Shown: one piece after another, positions 50,375-60,475 of the stretch | Layout of the letters: each line of letters begins with the position of its first letter | Numbering within the stretch: the stretch's first letter is position 1 | NCBI GenBank assembly: GCA_017620255.1 | Contig: JAFZQU010000019.1 | Location: 124,001-188,000, forward strand | Direction of reading: 5' to 3' | From: Lachnospiraceae bacterium | Lineage (GTDB): Bacteria; Bacillota; Clostridia; Lachnospirales; Lachnospiraceae | DNA: 64,000 nt | Translations under genes and position numbers: made by a program | The notes under the pieces: generated by a model | Seen by the model: the letters and a program-made list of their open reading frames with translations, nothing else | Told to the model about the DNA's origin: nothing | The model's database searches: none

Positions 50375-51541
50375 TCACACATACGGCTTATCCACCTGCA
50401 CGACCGCATAATAATTGCCGGGCAGTTTCCGGATCTGGTCCGTGATCTCCTGCTTCACCGTATCGTCCGAGAGCTTGCAGTCATAGGGGACAACGACGTC
50501 GAAAATAAGGTTGGTATGCGTAGGACCTTCCACCATGCGAAAATCATGCATGGTCAGGTTATCGTCGATCCCTTTCACGATCAGCAGCGCCACGGCTTTC
50601 AGGCGGTTCGTGGTCTCATCATCCGTCACGATCGGATCCATATGGATCACCGCCTCGCAGCCGAGCACATCCCTGAGTTTCTGCTCGATGCGGTCGATCA
50701 CATCATGCAGTTTCAAAATGTCGCCGTTTGCAGGCACCTCCGCATGGAAGGAGATCATCATCCGGCCGGGGCCGTAATCATGCACGATCAGGTCATGGAT
50801 CCCGCAGACCTCCGGGTAGGATCTCGCAAACGCCTCGATCTTATCCACGAATTCTTTGTCAGGCGCACTGCCAAGCAGCGGCGAGATCGTATCTTTCGCG
50901 GAAGAGATACCGGTATAGAGAATGAAGAAAGAAACAAGAAGTGCGCACCAGCCGTCGAGCTGCAGCCCCGTAAACTCGCCGATCATCATCGCAAAGAGTA
51001 CGGCGCAGGTCGCAACGGAATCCGAGAACGAGTCCATCGCCGTTGCCTGCATGGCCGTCGACTGGATCCGGTCAGACACACGCTTATTATAGAAATACAT
51101 ATACAGTTTCGTTAAGACCGATACGATCAGGATCACGATCGTAAGCGTCTCAAACGCTACGGGCGCAGGCGATAAGATGTGGCTTACCGCATTCTTCAGA
51201 AGTTCCACGCCCATCAGGATGATCAGGAACGATACGATCAGGCCCGTGACATACTCGATCCGGCCGTGTCCGAAAGGATGCTCCGGATCCGGCTTATGCC
51301 CCGACATCTTGAATCCGATCAGCATGATCAGCGAACTGAGTGCATCCGACAGGTTGTTGAACGCATCGGTCAGGATCGCTGCCGATCCGCTGAAGATCCC
51401 GGCAAACACCTTGATCGCAAACAACAGGATGTTGAGCGCGATCCCGACGATCCCGCACAGGCTGCCATATGCTCTCCTGACAGCCGGGTCTTGTGTTTCT
51501 TCCCTATTCTTGATAAAGATCTTCGACAGTAATGTGATCAT
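50375..51541 (-). CDS. cation diffusion facilitator family transporter
   Basis: A 388-aa membrane protein with six predicted helices (about 28-215), then a cytoplasmic C-terminal domain. The metal-site region LTDAFNNLSDALSS (about D59 to D66) in helix 2, the HPFGHGRIEY loop and a second Asp-rich site in helix 5 (Thr-Ala-Met-Asp-Ser-x-Ser-Asp) are typical of CDF exporters of zinc, iron or manganese. The C-terminal part has the His/Asp motifs of the CDF dimer domain (about 220-305) plus an extra repeat of it. It begins at the stop of the AI-2E-type gene and is last in the tig-clpP-clpX-lon-engB run. Confidence 0.9.
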   Translation of the reverse strand: MITLLSKIFIKNREETQDPAVRRAYGSLCGIVGIALNILLFAIKVFAGIFSGSAAILTDAFNNLSDALSSLIMLIGFKMSGHKPDPEHPFGHGRIEYVTGLIVSFLIILMGVELLKNAVSHILSPAPVAFETLTIVILIVSVLTKLYMYFYNKRVSDRIQSTAMQATAMDSFSDSVATCAVLFAMMIGEFTGLQLDGWCALLVSFFILYTGISSAKDTISPLLGSAPDKEFVDKIEAFARSYPEVCGIHDLIVHDYGPGRMMISFHAEVPANGDILKLHDVIDRIEQKLRDVLGCEAVIHMDPIVTDDETTNRLKAVALLIVKGIDDNLTMHDFRMVEGPTHTNLIFDVVVPYDCKLSDDTVKQEITDQIRKLPGNYYAVVQVDKPYV

Positions 51542-52849
51542 TTATTTCTTCGCCTTTTTAGCGTCCTCTTTCTTTTCTTTTTCTGCAGGAGCCGGTTCTG
51601 TGGCTGCTTCTTTTTCAGGCGCCGTACCTGCTACCGGATCCTCCGCAAATACCGGATCCTCCGCAAACACCGGATCCTTTGCCGCTTCTTCTTCGGTCAG
51701 GACCCCTTCGCGGATCAGATCTTCCTTATCAAATCTGCGCAGTTTCGCAAGGTCCTTGAGCAGCAGCCGGATACTGTAGACAAAGTTGCGGAACACGCCT
51801 GCTTTGTACAGGTTGATGATGATCATGCCGACAGGCACCGCCAAGATCAGACCGAGCGCGCCGCCCACACGGAAACCGATGTACAGAAGGAAGATGGTCG
51901 GGATCGGCTCAAGTCCGACGGAATCGCCGACCATTTTCGGCTGGATCAGCTGTCTGACCAGCTGGCTGACGCCCCAGATGATCATCAGGCCGATGGCCAG
52001 TTTATAATCCGCGTTCAGCAGGGACACGAGGGCCCACGGCCACATGGCCGCGCCTGTCCCAAAGAACGGCAGGAAGTCTAAGATCGCGATCAAAAGCGCG
52101 ATCAGAAACGCATATTCGATCCCAAGGATCGCAAACCCGATCAGGAGCACCGCGTACACAACGATCATGATCTTAAACTGCGCCTTGAAGTATCCGCCAA
52201 CCGCCTCCTTCATGGTGGAATAAACAAGCTCTGTCCTGGAGCGGATCGGCGCGGGAACGATCTTTGCAAACAGTTTTTCGAGATAATCGCGCTGCGCCAC
52301 GAACAGGTAGGAAGCAAGGATCGACATGATGATGCCGATGATGAGCAGCGGCAGGTTGGAAGCGATCCGGGTGGCAGCTTCACCCACCGGTTCGCCAAGT
52401 CCCGACAGCCAGCTCGTCATGTTCACGGTCACCGTTTCCCCGATCCCATCTAACCAGGTCTGTACACTGCCCGGCATCCGGTTAAAGAGGATGAGCATTT
52501 CATCCCGGAGCCCCACGACCGTTTCCGAGACCGAAGACCAGATCCGCGGGATATTCGAGAAGAACCCGATCGTCTGCGTGATCAGCGTGGCGATGACAAA
52601 ATAGCAGATCAGCACAACGATCGCGAGCACCAGTACGATCACGACCACGCTGCCCGCTTTGCGCACGATCTTCAGTTTCTGTTCCAGAAACCGCACAACG
52701 GGATTCACGATCAGCGCGATGATGAACGCGATCACGAACGGCATAAAATAGACCAGGATCTTCGGCAGGATCCACACGCAGAACGTGAAGATCAAAGCCA
52801 TGGAAAGGATATTAATCGTGATCTTCAAGTATTTTGTCGATGTTTTCAT
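51542..52849 (-). CDS. AI-2E (PerM/YdiK-like) family transporter with a charged C-terminal tail
   Basis: A 435-aa membrane protein with seven or eight helices and the central soluble segment seen in this family; the conserved region reads LIAILDFLPFFGTGAAMWPWAL. Members include exporters and sodium-proton antiporters, so the substrate is uncertain. The last 60 residues are an Ala/Glu/Pro/Lys tail containing three nearly identical six-residue units (Ala-Glu-Asp-Pro-Val-Phe), encoded by short 18-bp repeats at about 51640-51675. The start codon lies 38 bp inside the end of engB. Confidence 0.85.
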   Translation of the reverse strand: MKTSTKYLKITINILSMALIFTFCVWILPKILVYFMPFVIAFIIALIVNPVVRFLEQKLKIVRKAGSVVVIVLVLAIVVLICYFVIATLITQTIGFFSNIPRIWSSVSETVVGLRDEMLILFNRMPGSVQTWLDGIGETVTVNMTSWLSGLGEPVGEAATRIASNLPLLIIGIIMSILASYLFVAQRDYLEKLFAKIVPAPIRSRTELVYSTMKEAVGGYFKAQFKIMIVVYAVLLIGFAILGIEYAFLIALLIAILDFLPFFGTGAAMWPWALVSLLNADYKLAIGLMIIWGVSQLVRQLIQPKMVGDSVGLEPIPTIFLLYIGFRVGGALGLILAVPVGMIIINLYKAGVFRNFVYSIRLLLKDLAKLRRFDKEDLIREGVLTEEEAAKDPVFAEDPVFAEDPVAGTAPEKEAATEPAPAEKEKKEDAKKAKK

Positions 52850-53405
52850 ATAATTCCTCTCTCCCCTGACGCGTTTTGGCAGAAAACGGGATGATAACGG
52901 CGTCCCCTTTCAAGCCCAGCTTTTCACGGATGATCTTTACACATTTATCTTTCTGCGACCGGTTGATCTTGTCAAGTTTGGTCGCGATGATGACAGGCGT
53001 GAATCCGGCGGCTTTGATCCAGTCATACATGTCTTTGTCGTTGCCGGATGGCTCATGTCTGATATCGATCAGTAAGAACACGGTCCGAAGCTGCTTTGAC
53101 GTATGCAGGTATTTATCGACCATGCGTCCCCATTTTTCTTTCTCGGTCTTTGAGACCTTCGCGTATCCGTATCCGGGAAGGTCCACCAGGTAGAGCTGCC
53201 CGTTGATATTGTAATAGTTGATCGTCGCTGTTTTGCCCGGCTGCGAGGATGTTCTCGCCAGCGATTTCCGGTTCATCAGCACATTGATCAGGGATGATTT
53301 TCCCACATTGCTCTTGCCTGCAAATGCGATCTCAGGCAAAATCGTGTCCGGCAGTTTCGAAGTGGGGCCGCACACGATCTCAAGCGACACGTCTTTGATC
53401 ACCAT
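52812..53405 (-). CDS. engB: ribosome biogenesis GTPase EngB/YsxC
   Basis: A 197-aa TrmE-Era-type GTPase needed for assembly of the large ribosomal subunit. G1 AGKSNVGKSS (29-38), G2 region with Thr-Ala-Thr-Ile, G3 DLPGYG, G4 TKLDK and G5 Ser-Ala-Lys are all present. It follows lon with a one-base overlap (TAATG) and its 3' end overlaps the AI-2E-type gene by 38 bp. A lon-engB order is common in Firmicutes. Confidence 0.95.
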   Translation of the reverse strand: MVIKDVSLEIVCGPTSKLPDTILPEIAFAGKSNVGKSSLINVLMNRKSLARTSSQPGKTATINYYNINGQLYLVDLPGYGYAKVSKTEKEKWGRMVDKYLHTSKQLRTVFLLIDIRHEPSGNDKDMYDWIKAAGFTPVIIATKLDKINRSQKDKCVKIIREKLGLKGDAVIIPFSAKTRQGREELYENIDKILEDHD

Positions 53406-55753
53406 TATCGAAGCGCCTCCTTTAACACATCATCCATCGTTTCCACGTACACGATCTTTAAGCCCTGCTTGATCTCATCGGAGATCTCGCCGATGTCACG
53501 CTCGTTCTTCTTCGGTACGAGCACGGTTTTGATCCCTGCCGTCTTGGCAGCTAAGATCTTTTCCTTTAAGCCGCCGATCGGCAGCACCCTGCCGCGCAGC
53601 GTGATCTCACCGGTCATCGCAACATCTGCTTTCACATATCTTCCCGTGACCGCAGAATAGAGCGCCGTCGCCATCGTGATGCCTGCGCTGGGCCCGTCTT
53701 TGGGGACGGATCCCTGCGGGATATGGATATGAAAATCATGCTTCTTGAAATAATCGGCCGGCAGTTTTTCGATATCCGCTCCCGCACCGGCACCTTTTCT
53801 GCCTGTGCCGGAGACCGAACGGATATAACTTAAGCCTGCCTGCGCACTTTCTTTCATGACGTCGCCAAGCTGTCCGGTCAGCATGATCTCGCCTTTGCCC
53901 GGCATCACATTAACCTCGATCTGCAAAGTATCGCCGCCGACGCTTGTCCATGCAAGGCCGCGCACGATCCCGATATCGTCATTCTCATTGGCCATGTCGA
54001 ATGAATACCGTTCCACACCGAGAAATTCTTTCAGGTTTTTAGGCGTCACCGTCACGGACTTCTTTTTATCCTGTAAGATCATCCGCGCCGCTTTTCGGCA
54101 GATCTGTCCGATCTTGCGCTCGAGGTTCCTGACGCCCGCTTCCCTTGTATAGGAACGGATGACCAGGGCGAGTGCCTTATCCTGGATACGCAGCTGCGTC
54201 TCCTTTAACCCGTGGCGGTCGATCTGTTTGGGGATCAGATGCTCTTTTGCGATATGCATCTTCTCGTTTTCCGTGTAGCTGGTGACCTCGATGATCTCCA
54301 TACGGTCAAGGAGCGGCCGCGGGATATCCGACATGGAGTTGGCCGTCGCAATGAAGAGCACGGATGAGAGATCGATGGGGATCTCCACATAATGATCGCT
54401 GAAGCGGTTGTTCTGCTCGCTGTCCAGTACTTCCAAAAGTGCGGAAGCCGTATCTCCTTTATAATCGGAACTCATCTTGTCGATCTCATCGAGCAGCATC
54501 AGCGGATTCTTCACGCCGGCATTTTTCAGTCCCATGGCGATCCGTCCCGGCATCGCGCCGACATAGGTCCGTCTGTGTCCGCGGATCTCCGCTTCGTCCC
54601 TGACGCCGCCGAGGCTGATGCGTACATATTTCCGGTTCAGTGCACGTGCGACCGATTTGGCGATACTCGTTTTACCGGTTCCCGGCGGTCCCACGAGACA
54701 GATGATCGGACTGATCCGGTTTTCCCTGCCGCCTGCCAGAAATTCCACGGCTAGAAATTCCAGCATACGTTCCTTGACTTTTTCGAGTCCGTAATGATCC
54801 TCGTTCAGGATCTGCTCGGCATGGTCAAGGTCCTTATTGTCCTTCCCGGTCTTGTCCCAGGGCAGTTCGAGCAGTGTCTCGATATAGCCCCTTGCCACGG
54901 CACTTTCCGAAGAGTGGGCACTGATTCGACCGAACCGGTCAATCTCCTTACGGATCTTTTTCTTCACCTCTGCGGAAGCCTTCAGTTTGTCACAGGCTTT
55001 CTTAAACTGTTCGATATCCGATTCTTCGTCTTCGCCCAGTTCTTCCTGGATATATTTCATCTGCTCCCTGAGCACGTATTCCTTCTGGTTCTTTTCTACA
55101 CGCTCCTGCGTTTCGTCCTGCAACTGTTTCCGGATCTCCAGGACCTTCGTCTCCCTGGTCAGGAAAGCAGTTAAGATCGCGAAGCGTTCCTTTACGGCTT
55201 CCGCCTCGAGCATGGCCTGGCGCTCATGCACGGACATGGGGAAGTTCGCAGCCACACAGTCAAGCAGTTCTTCGACCGTTTCCATCTTCTGGAACTGTCC
55301 CTCGAGTGATTTTCCAACCTGGGGATTGTAGGTCACATAGGCCGAAATGCTGTCACGCAGTTCTCTGACCATGGCGGTCAATTTGAAGTTGTCATCCTCA
55401 AGCGTCATGGCAAACGCCTTCGTAACAGCCATGTAACAATCGCCGATCGTCAGCTCCAGCAGGCGCGCGCGGTACTGTCCCTCGATCAGGACGCGGACAA
55501 AGCCGTTCGGCAGTTTGATGATCTGCTTGATGAACGCCACGCAGCCGGTCTCATAGAGTTCGTTCTGCTTCGGTTTCTGTACATTCTCATTTATCTGGGT
55601 GAGCAGGAAAATGCGCTGGTCCTTCAACATGGCGCGTTCCACTGCCTGGATCGAAAAATCCCTGTTCAGATCGAAGTGCACGATCATGCCGGGCAGAACG
55701 GTCAGCCCCCGCAGCGGCACACACGGATAGGTTTTTTTGAGGATCCTTGCCAT
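53405..55753 (-). CDS. lon: ATP-dependent protease Lon
   Basis: A 782-aa AAA+ serine protease that degrades misfolded and regulatory proteins in the cytoplasm. It has the Lon N-terminal substrate domain (about 1-200), a coiled-coil helical region, Walker A GPPGTGKTS, Walker B LLDEIDK, and a C-terminal protease domain with the Ser-Lys dyad S689 (PKDGPSAG) and K732 (GGLKEK). GGAGA precedes the ATG. The gene is 96 bp behind clpX; a nested inverted repeat lies in that gap. Confidence 0.97.
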   Translation of the reverse strand: MARILKKTYPCVPLRGLTVLPGMIVHFDLNRDFSIQAVERAMLKDQRIFLLTQINENVQKPKQNELYETGCVAFIKQIIKLPNGFVRVLIEGQYRARLLELTIGDCYMAVTKAFAMTLEDDNFKLTAMVRELRDSISAYVTYNPQVGKSLEGQFQKMETVEELLDCVAANFPMSVHERQAMLEAEAVKERFAILTAFLTRETKVLEIRKQLQDETQERVEKNQKEYVLREQMKYIQEELGEDEESDIEQFKKACDKLKASAEVKKKIRKEIDRFGRISAHSSESAVARGYIETLLELPWDKTGKDNKDLDHAEQILNEDHYGLEKVKERMLEFLAVEFLAGGRENRISPIICLVGPPGTGKTSIAKSVARALNRKYVRISLGGVRDEAEIRGHRRTYVGAMPGRIAMGLKNAGVKNPLMLLDEIDKMSSDYKGDTASALLEVLDSEQNNRFSDHYVEIPIDLSSVLFIATANSMSDIPRPLLDRMEIIEVTSYTENEKMHIAKEHLIPKQIDRHGLKETQLRIQDKALALVIRSYTREAGVRNLERKIGQICRKAARMILQDKKKSVTVTPKNLKEFLGVERYSFDMANENDDIGIVRGLAWTSVGGDTLQIEVNVMPGKGEIMLTGQLGDVMKESAQAGLSYIRSVSGTGRKGAGAGADIEKLPADYFKKHDFHIHIPQGSVPKDGPSAGITMATALYSAVTGRYVKADVAMTGEITLRGRVLPIGGLKEKILAAKTAGIKTVLVPKKNERDIGEISDEIKQGLKIVYVETMDDVLKEALR

Positions 55754-55775
55754 TTTTGTTTCTCCATAATGTATA

Positions 55776-55829
55776 CAGAGCCAGCTATAAAACCCTGCAG
55801 GCGTCCTGCGAATCTTATAAATGGCTCTG
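55776..55829. other. nested inverted repeat between clpX and lon
   Basis: CAGAGCCA (55776-55783) pairs with TGGCTCTG (55822-55829), enclosing GCAGG/CCTGC (55797-55809). It could attenuate clpX read-through or contain a lon promoter; no unambiguous T tract or -35/-10 pair is visible. Confidence 0.55.
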
Positions 55830-55849
55830 AATAAATTGTTACAAAAAGA

Positions 55850-57112
55850 TTACTCTGCTTTTTTAAGCGGTTTTTCGCGGTGTACGATGAGCGGGGCGGA
55901 TGTTCCTTCCACTGCTTCCTTGGTGATCACACACTGCTCGATCGTATCGTCCGAGGGGATCGTGAACATCAGATCGTTCATCAGCTGCTCTAAGATCGAA
56001 CGCAGTCCCCTTGCACCTGTCTTTCTCTCGTGCGCCTGATGTGCGATGGCACGGACCGCTTCCGGTTCGAATTCCAGTTTCACATCATCGAGCTCGAAGA
56101 GTTTCTTGTACTGCTTGATGATCGCGTTCTTCGGTTCGGTCAGAACCTTGACCAGTGCTTCCTCATCAAGCGGCTCCAGGGATACATTGATCGGCACGCG
56201 GCCCACGAATTCCGGGATCAGACCGAACTTGGTCAGATCTTCCGGCTGTACCTGCTTTAAGAGTACGCCGATCTCCGTTTCGTTCCTGTCTTTGATCTGC
56301 GCATTGAAACCGATGGATTTCTGATCGAGCCTGTTCTCCACGATCTTGTCGAGGCCTTCAAATGCGCCGCCGCAGATGAACAGGATATTGGTCGTATCGA
56401 TCTGGATCAGTTCCTGGTGCGGATGCTTGCGGCCGCCCTGTGGCGGAACGGAAGCAACGGTCCCTTCGATGATCTTTAAGAGCGCCTGCTGTACGCCTTC
56501 ACCGGAAACGTCTCTTGTGATGGATACGTTTTCACTCTTTCTGGTGATCTTGTCGATCTCATCGATATAGATGATGCCGTACTGTGCTTTTTCGATGTCG
56601 TAGTCGGCGGCCTGGATCAGCTTTAACAGAATGTTCTCCACGTCCTCACCGACATAACCGGCCTCCGTGAGTGCGGTCGCATCGGCGATCGCAAACGGCA
56701 CGTTGATGATCTTGGCCAGCGTCTGTGCCAAAAGCGTCTTCCCGCAGCCCGTGGGCCCTAACATGATGATGTTACTCTTCTGCAGTTCCACATCGGATTC
56801 CTGCACGGAAGTCACGCGTTTGTAGTGATTGTATACCGCCACGGACAGTACCTTTTTGGCATCTTCCTGTCCGATCACGTTCTCGTCAAGGAAATCCTTG
56901 ATCTCACGGGGTTTGAGCAGATTGATGTCTGCCTTCTTCCCTTCTTCGGCAACCGGTTCCTCCTCGAGTTCCTCTTCGAGGATGTCCATGCAGATCTCTA
57001 TGCACTCGTCACAGATGAACGCACCATCCGGTCCCGCGATCAGCTTGCGTACCATGTTCTGCGGCTTGTTGCAGAACGAGCATCTGATCTTGTCGTCGTT
57101 ATTCTTTGCCAT
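55850..57112 (-). CDS. clpX: ATP-dependent Clp protease ATP-binding subunit ClpX
   Basis: A 420-aa AAA+ unfoldase that feeds substrates to ClpP. The N-terminal zinc-binding domain uses C11, C14, C34 and C37. Walker A is GPTGCGKT and Walker B is YIDEIDK. The ClpP-docking loop Ile-Gly-Phe is visible in SIGFNAQ. The start is 2 bp after clpP. An acidic Glu-rich linker (about 48-60) between zinc domain and AAA+ core is somewhat longer than usual. Confidence 0.97.
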   Translation of the reverse strand: MAKNNDDKIRCSFCNKPQNMVRKLIAGPDGAFICDECIEICMDILEEELEEEPVAEEGKKADINLLKPREIKDFLDENVIGQEDAKKVLSVAVYNHYKRVTSVQESDVELQKSNIIMLGPTGCGKTLLAQTLAKIINVPFAIADATALTEAGYVGEDVENILLKLIQAADYDIEKAQYGIIYIDEIDKITRKSENVSITRDVSGEGVQQALLKIIEGTVASVPPQGGRKHPHQELIQIDTTNILFICGGAFEGLDKIVENRLDQKSIGFNAQIKDRNETEIGVLLKQVQPEDLTKFGLIPEFVGRVPINVSLEPLDEEALVKVLTEPKNAIIKQYKKLFELDDVKLEFEPEAVRAIAHQAHERKTGARGLRSILEQLMNDLMFTIPSDDTIEQCVITKEAVEGTSAPLIVHREKPLKKAE

Positions 57113-57114
57113 TT

Positions 57115-57699
57115 TTAAGCCCTCGTTGTAATGATCTTATCGATCAGTCCGTATTCCAGCGCTTCCTCGGCGGTTTTCCAGTTATCGCGTTCGGTGTCCG
57201 CTGCAACCACGTCAAAAGGCTGACCGGTATTTTCCGAAAGGATCTTATTGAGTTTCTCTTTCGTTCTTAAGATCTGTTTTGCCGCGATCTCGATCTCCGT
57301 TGCCTGACCCTTGGCGCCTCCGATCGGCTGATGGATCATGATCTCCGCATTCGGCAGGGCAAAGCGTTTGCCCTTTGTGCCGCCGGCAAGTAAGAACGCG
57401 CCCATGGAAGCAGCCATGCCGACACAGTAGGTGGCAACATCGCACTTCACATAGTGCATCGTATCATATACGGCAAACCCGTCCGTAACGGATCCGCCGG
57501 GACTGTTGATGTAGAAATGGATATCCTTGTCCGGATCTTCCGCTTCCAGGAACATCATCTGTGCAACGATCAGGCTGGCCGTCGTCTCGTTCACTTCCTC
57601 GCCGAGAAATACGATACGCTCTTTCAGAAGTCTTGAAAAGATATCGTAAGAACGTTCGCCTCTGCTCGTCTGCTCTATGACGTAAGGTACCAAACTCAT
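57115..57699 (-). CDS. clpP: ATP-dependent Clp protease proteolytic subunit ClpP
   Basis: A 194-aa serine peptidase that forms the barrel chamber of ClpXP. The catalytic triad is S98 (GMAASMGAF), H123 (MIHQPIGG) and D172 (ERDNW). The oxyanion loop SPGGSV is at 66-71. Its start is 1 bp from the trigger-factor stop, and clpX follows after 2 bp, so the three genes are cotranscribed. Confidence 0.97.
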   Translation of the reverse strand: MSLVPYVIEQTSRGERSYDIFSRLLKERIVFLGEEVNETTASLIVAQMMFLEAEDPDKDIHFYINSPGGSVTDGFAVYDTMHYVKCDVATYCVGMAASMGAFLLAGGTKGKRFALPNAEIMIHQPIGGAKGQATEIEIAAKQILRTKEKLNKILSENTGQPFDVVAADTERDNWKTAEEALEYGLIDKIITTRA

Positions 57700-57700
57700 A

Positions 57701-58993
57701 TTATGCTCCTTCCTTTGCCTGCTCCACGATCAGATCGACAGCCTTCTGGATCGCAACATCCTCTGTCAGCTGTTCCTTCTCGGCATCGCCGAAGAGTTCC
57801 CTGATCTTGTCGATCTCCATCTGATAGGTGTCTGCCATCTTCTGCAGTTCTGCCTCGTATTCCTCATCGGTCACTTCGATGTTCTCGGCCTTTACGATCG
57901 CTTCGAGCACCAGTCTGCTCTGGATCCGCTTTAAGGCGGTCGGCTTCATCTGCTCTAAGAACTTGGCGCCGTCCATGCCCGTGAACTGGAAGTACTGCTC
58001 TAAGGAGAGACCCTGGTTCTGCAGTCTTGCCGCATAGTCATTGGCAAGCTGTCTTGCCTGTGTATCTACCATCGCATCGGGAATATCCATCTTGGAATCC
58101 GCAATGATCGCTTCGATCACGGCATCTTCCTTCTTGCCCTTTGCTTCTTTTTCTTTCTTCTCTGTCAGGTTCTTCTTGATGTCCGCTTTGTATTCATCCA
58201 GCGTATCGAATTCGGAAACCTCGGATGCGAACTCGTCGTCGAGCTCCGGCAGTTCCTTTTCCTTGATCTCTTTGACCGTTACCTTGAATACGGCATCTTT
58301 GCCCTTCAGATCTTCTGCATGATAGTCTTCGGGGAATTTGACTTTTACTTCCGTTTCCTTTTCAAGCTCCGCGCCGACAAGCTGCTCTTCAAAGCCGGGG
58401 ATAAATGCGCCCGATCCGATCGTTAACGGATAGTTCTCACCCTTTCCGCCTTCGAATGCAACGTCGTCCACGAATCCTTCAAAATCTATCACCGTCATGT
58501 CGCCGTCTTTGACCGCACGGTCTGTCACGGAAATGGTACGCGCATTGCTCTCGCGCTCCCTGTCGATCTCTTTCTGAATCTCTTCATCCGTTACTTCGGT
58601 GTCGATCTTTTCGATCTTCACGCCTTTGTATTTCCCGAGCTCCACGGGCGGCTTCAGGGCAACTTCCGCCGTGAACACAAACGGCTTGCCTTTTTCCATC
58701 TCCTCCACCTTCACATCCGGCTGGGAAACAACTTCGATCTCTTTATGCTCCTCCAGTTCCCTCTCGTATGCTTCCGGGATCAGGATATTGGCAGCATCCT
58801 CGTAGAAGATCTCCGGACCGTACATACGCTCGATCATCTGGCGGGGTACTTTCCCCTTTCTGAAGCCGGGAACGTTGATCTTGTTCTTGTTCTTCTGATA
58901 GGCAGCCTCGAGCGCTTTCTCCACTTCTTCAGCAGGGACTTCGATCGTCAGCACTGCCATGTTTTTTTCTTTGTTCTCGACCTTTAAACTCAT
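57701..58993 (-). CDS. tig: trigger factor
   Basis: A 430-aa ribosome-bound chaperone and peptidyl-prolyl isomerase. The N-terminal ribosome-binding signature [13 protein letters not shown] lies at about 43-55, the FKBP-type isomerase domain at about 155-245 (Asp-Phe-Glu-Gly-Phe-Val-Asp), and the helical C-terminal chaperone arms at about 250-430. CCAGGAGGAAG precedes the ATG. It is first in the tig-clpP-clpX-lon-engB cluster. Confidence 0.96.
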   Translation of the reverse strand: MSLKVENKEKNMAVLTIEVPAEEVEKALEAAYQKNKNKINVPGFRKGKVPRQMIERMYGPEIFYEDAANILIPEAYERELEEHKEIEVVSQPDVKVEEMEKGKPFVFTAEVALKPPVELGKYKGVKIEKIDTEVTDEEIQKEIDRERESNARTISVTDRAVKDGDMTVIDFEGFVDDVAFEGGKGENYPLTIGSGAFIPGFEEQLVGAELEKETEVKVKFPEDYHAEDLKGKDAVFKVTVKEIKEKELPELDDEFASEVSEFDTLDEYKADIKKNLTEKKEKEAKGKKEDAVIEAIIADSKMDIPDAMVDTQARQLANDYAARLQNQGLSLEQYFQFTGMDGAKFLEQMKPTALKRIQSRLVLEAIVKAENIEVTDEEYEAELQKMADTYQMEIDKIRELFGDAEKEQLTEDVAIQKAVDLIVEQAKEGA

Positions 58994-59058
58994 GAAACTT
59001 CCTCCTGGATATCTTTTCTATTGATTTTACCGTAAGTCAGATTGACACACTAAACGTA

Positions 59059-59088
59059 ATTATATCACACAGTTACGCCAATTGCCAA
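59059..59088 (-). promoter_or_regulatory. promoter of tig
   Basis: TTGGCA (59088-59083), 18 bp, TATAAT (59064-59059) on the minus strand. The -35 overlaps the last codons of the upstream GGDEF gene. The leader is about 60 nt. Confidence 0.7.
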
Positions 59089-60341
59089 TTATTTCTGCCT
59101 GCTTCCTTGGCCTGATAGAGGGCTGCATCCGCCCTTGTGAGCGCGTCTTTGTATTCCGTGTCTTCCTCCCTGAAATACGTGAAGCCCATGGAAGCCGTGA
59201 TCCTGTCTCCGTCTTTCAGCTCGTCGATCGAAATGGCATGGACCGCTTCCAGGATCTTGTTGCCGATCTCCGGCTGGAACCTGCGGTGGATGTTCTGCAG
59301 GATCACCACGAATTCATCCCCGCCCCAGCGGATCACGGAATCGGATGTTCTTGTGCAGTCACGGATCGCCGCAACGAAAGACTGCAGGACCTTGTCGCCC
59401 ACATCGTGCCCGTATCCGTCGTTGAACTTCTTGAAATAGTCCACATCCATCATCAAAAGCAGTGTGTTCTTTTTGCCTTCTTTATACTCATGGAACTCGC
59501 GTTCCAGCTGCTTCTCCCCGAAACTTCTGGAATTGGCGTTCGTCATGGCGTCCCAGTTCAGCCTGTCCTTTAATTCCTTGTTCTTCTTCTCGTATGCCTT
59601 GATATGCGTCTTCCGGTACATGAAGCCCATCAGGAACAAAAGGATCAGCCAGGTTACCGAGATGGCAGCCAGCACGATCATCTGGTAAGCGCGCATATGC
59701 TCTTCGGCCTGGATCCGGTAGTGGTCCAGATCGTCGATATTGACGCCCATGCAGATGATCCAGTCGTAGCGGTCGTAGAGTTTGGAAAAAGTCACTTTCT
59801 CCGTGACTTCATTCGAGTTGAGTTTCTTAAACGCATAATTCAGGAAGATCTCGCCGTTTTCCTTGATGCCGTTCAGTTCCTCCTCATAGGCTTTCATGCC
59901 CATCTGGTTCACTTCGTTGGTCGAAAGATAGCAGCCTTCCGTATCCGACAGGTTCGGGTGGATCAGGCGGATCGCGTAATTGTCCCCGCCGTTAAAATCA
60001 AGCACCTTCTGGATCCACATATAGGAACCGTCCCCGTGCTGCTCGCCGTAGATCCGTTCCCTCGCCGCCTGCAGCAGGATCTGTTCCACCTCTTCTTCCT
60101 CCGCGTCCGGATAGAGCTTCAGATAATCCTCTCTCTCGTCCTCTAAATAGAAGATCATGTTGTTGACATATTCTTCCAGCATGTTCTTCTTGACGGCCAT
60201 CGTCGTCTCATAGGTCATCGTTGCGCTGATCCCCGTGATCACACGGGAAAAGATCACGATCAGCATCAGCGAGATCAGCAGACCGACTACAATAAACAAC
60301 AGCGATTGTTTGAATGCATCTGATTTTTCGTTTCCGTTCAT
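59073..60341 (-). CDS. membrane-bound Cache-GGDEF diguanylate cyclase
   Basis: A 422-aa protein with transmembrane helix 1 (about 12-35), an external Cache-type sensor (about 40-205) that contains Gly-Ser-Tyr-Met-Trp-Ile and Trp-Ile-Ile-Cys-Met-Gly-Val-Asn-Ile-Asp-Asp of the sCache_2 kind, transmembrane helix 2 (about 217-240), a short coiled coil, and a complete GGDEF domain (RWGGDEFVVIL). It should make cyclic di-GMP in response to a small external molecule. The ATG at 60341 is favoured over a TTG seven codons earlier; AAGGA lies upstream. There is no HAMP segment, unlike the cyclase at 17796-19085. Confidence 0.9.
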   Translation of the reverse strand: MNGNEKSDAFKQSLLFIVVGLLISLMLIVIFSRVITGISATMTYETTMAVKKNMLEEYVNNMIFYLEDEREDYLKLYPDAEEEEVEQILLQAARERIYGEQHGDGSYMWIQKVLDFNGGDNYAIRLIHPNLSDTEGCYLSTNEVNQMGMKAYEEELNGIKENGEIFLNYAFKKLNSNEVTEKVTFSKLYDRYDWIICMGVNIDDLDHYRIQAEEHMRAYQMIVLAAISVTWLILLFLMGFMYRKTHIKAYEKKNKELKDRLNWDAMTNANSRSFGEKQLEREFHEYKEGKKNTLLLMMDVDYFKKFNDGYGHDVGDKVLQSFVAAIRDCTRTSDSVIRWGGDEFVVILQNIHRRFQPEIGNKILEAVHAISIDELKDGDRITASMGFTYFREEDTEYKDALTRADAALYQAKEAGRNNWQLA

Positions 60342-60368
60342 GCGGATCCAGGTTCCTTTCAAAATAGT

Positions 60369-60391
60369 AAGATGGGGTTTTGCCCCATCTT
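60369..60391 (-). terminator. terminator of the envelope-enzyme operon
   Basis: AAGATGGGG (60369-60377) pairs with CCCCATCTT (60383-60391), a perfect 9-bp stem with a 5-nt loop. It lies about 85 bp after the acyltransferase stop, with A/T-rich sequence following on the minus strand. Confidence 0.65.
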
Positions 60392-60475
60392 TTAGAATAC
60401 CACAGGTTTACCCCGTGCGTCACATGTTTTTTATGATCTGCCGCTTGGTTTTCCCTATGGAAAAATCAGCCGGGA

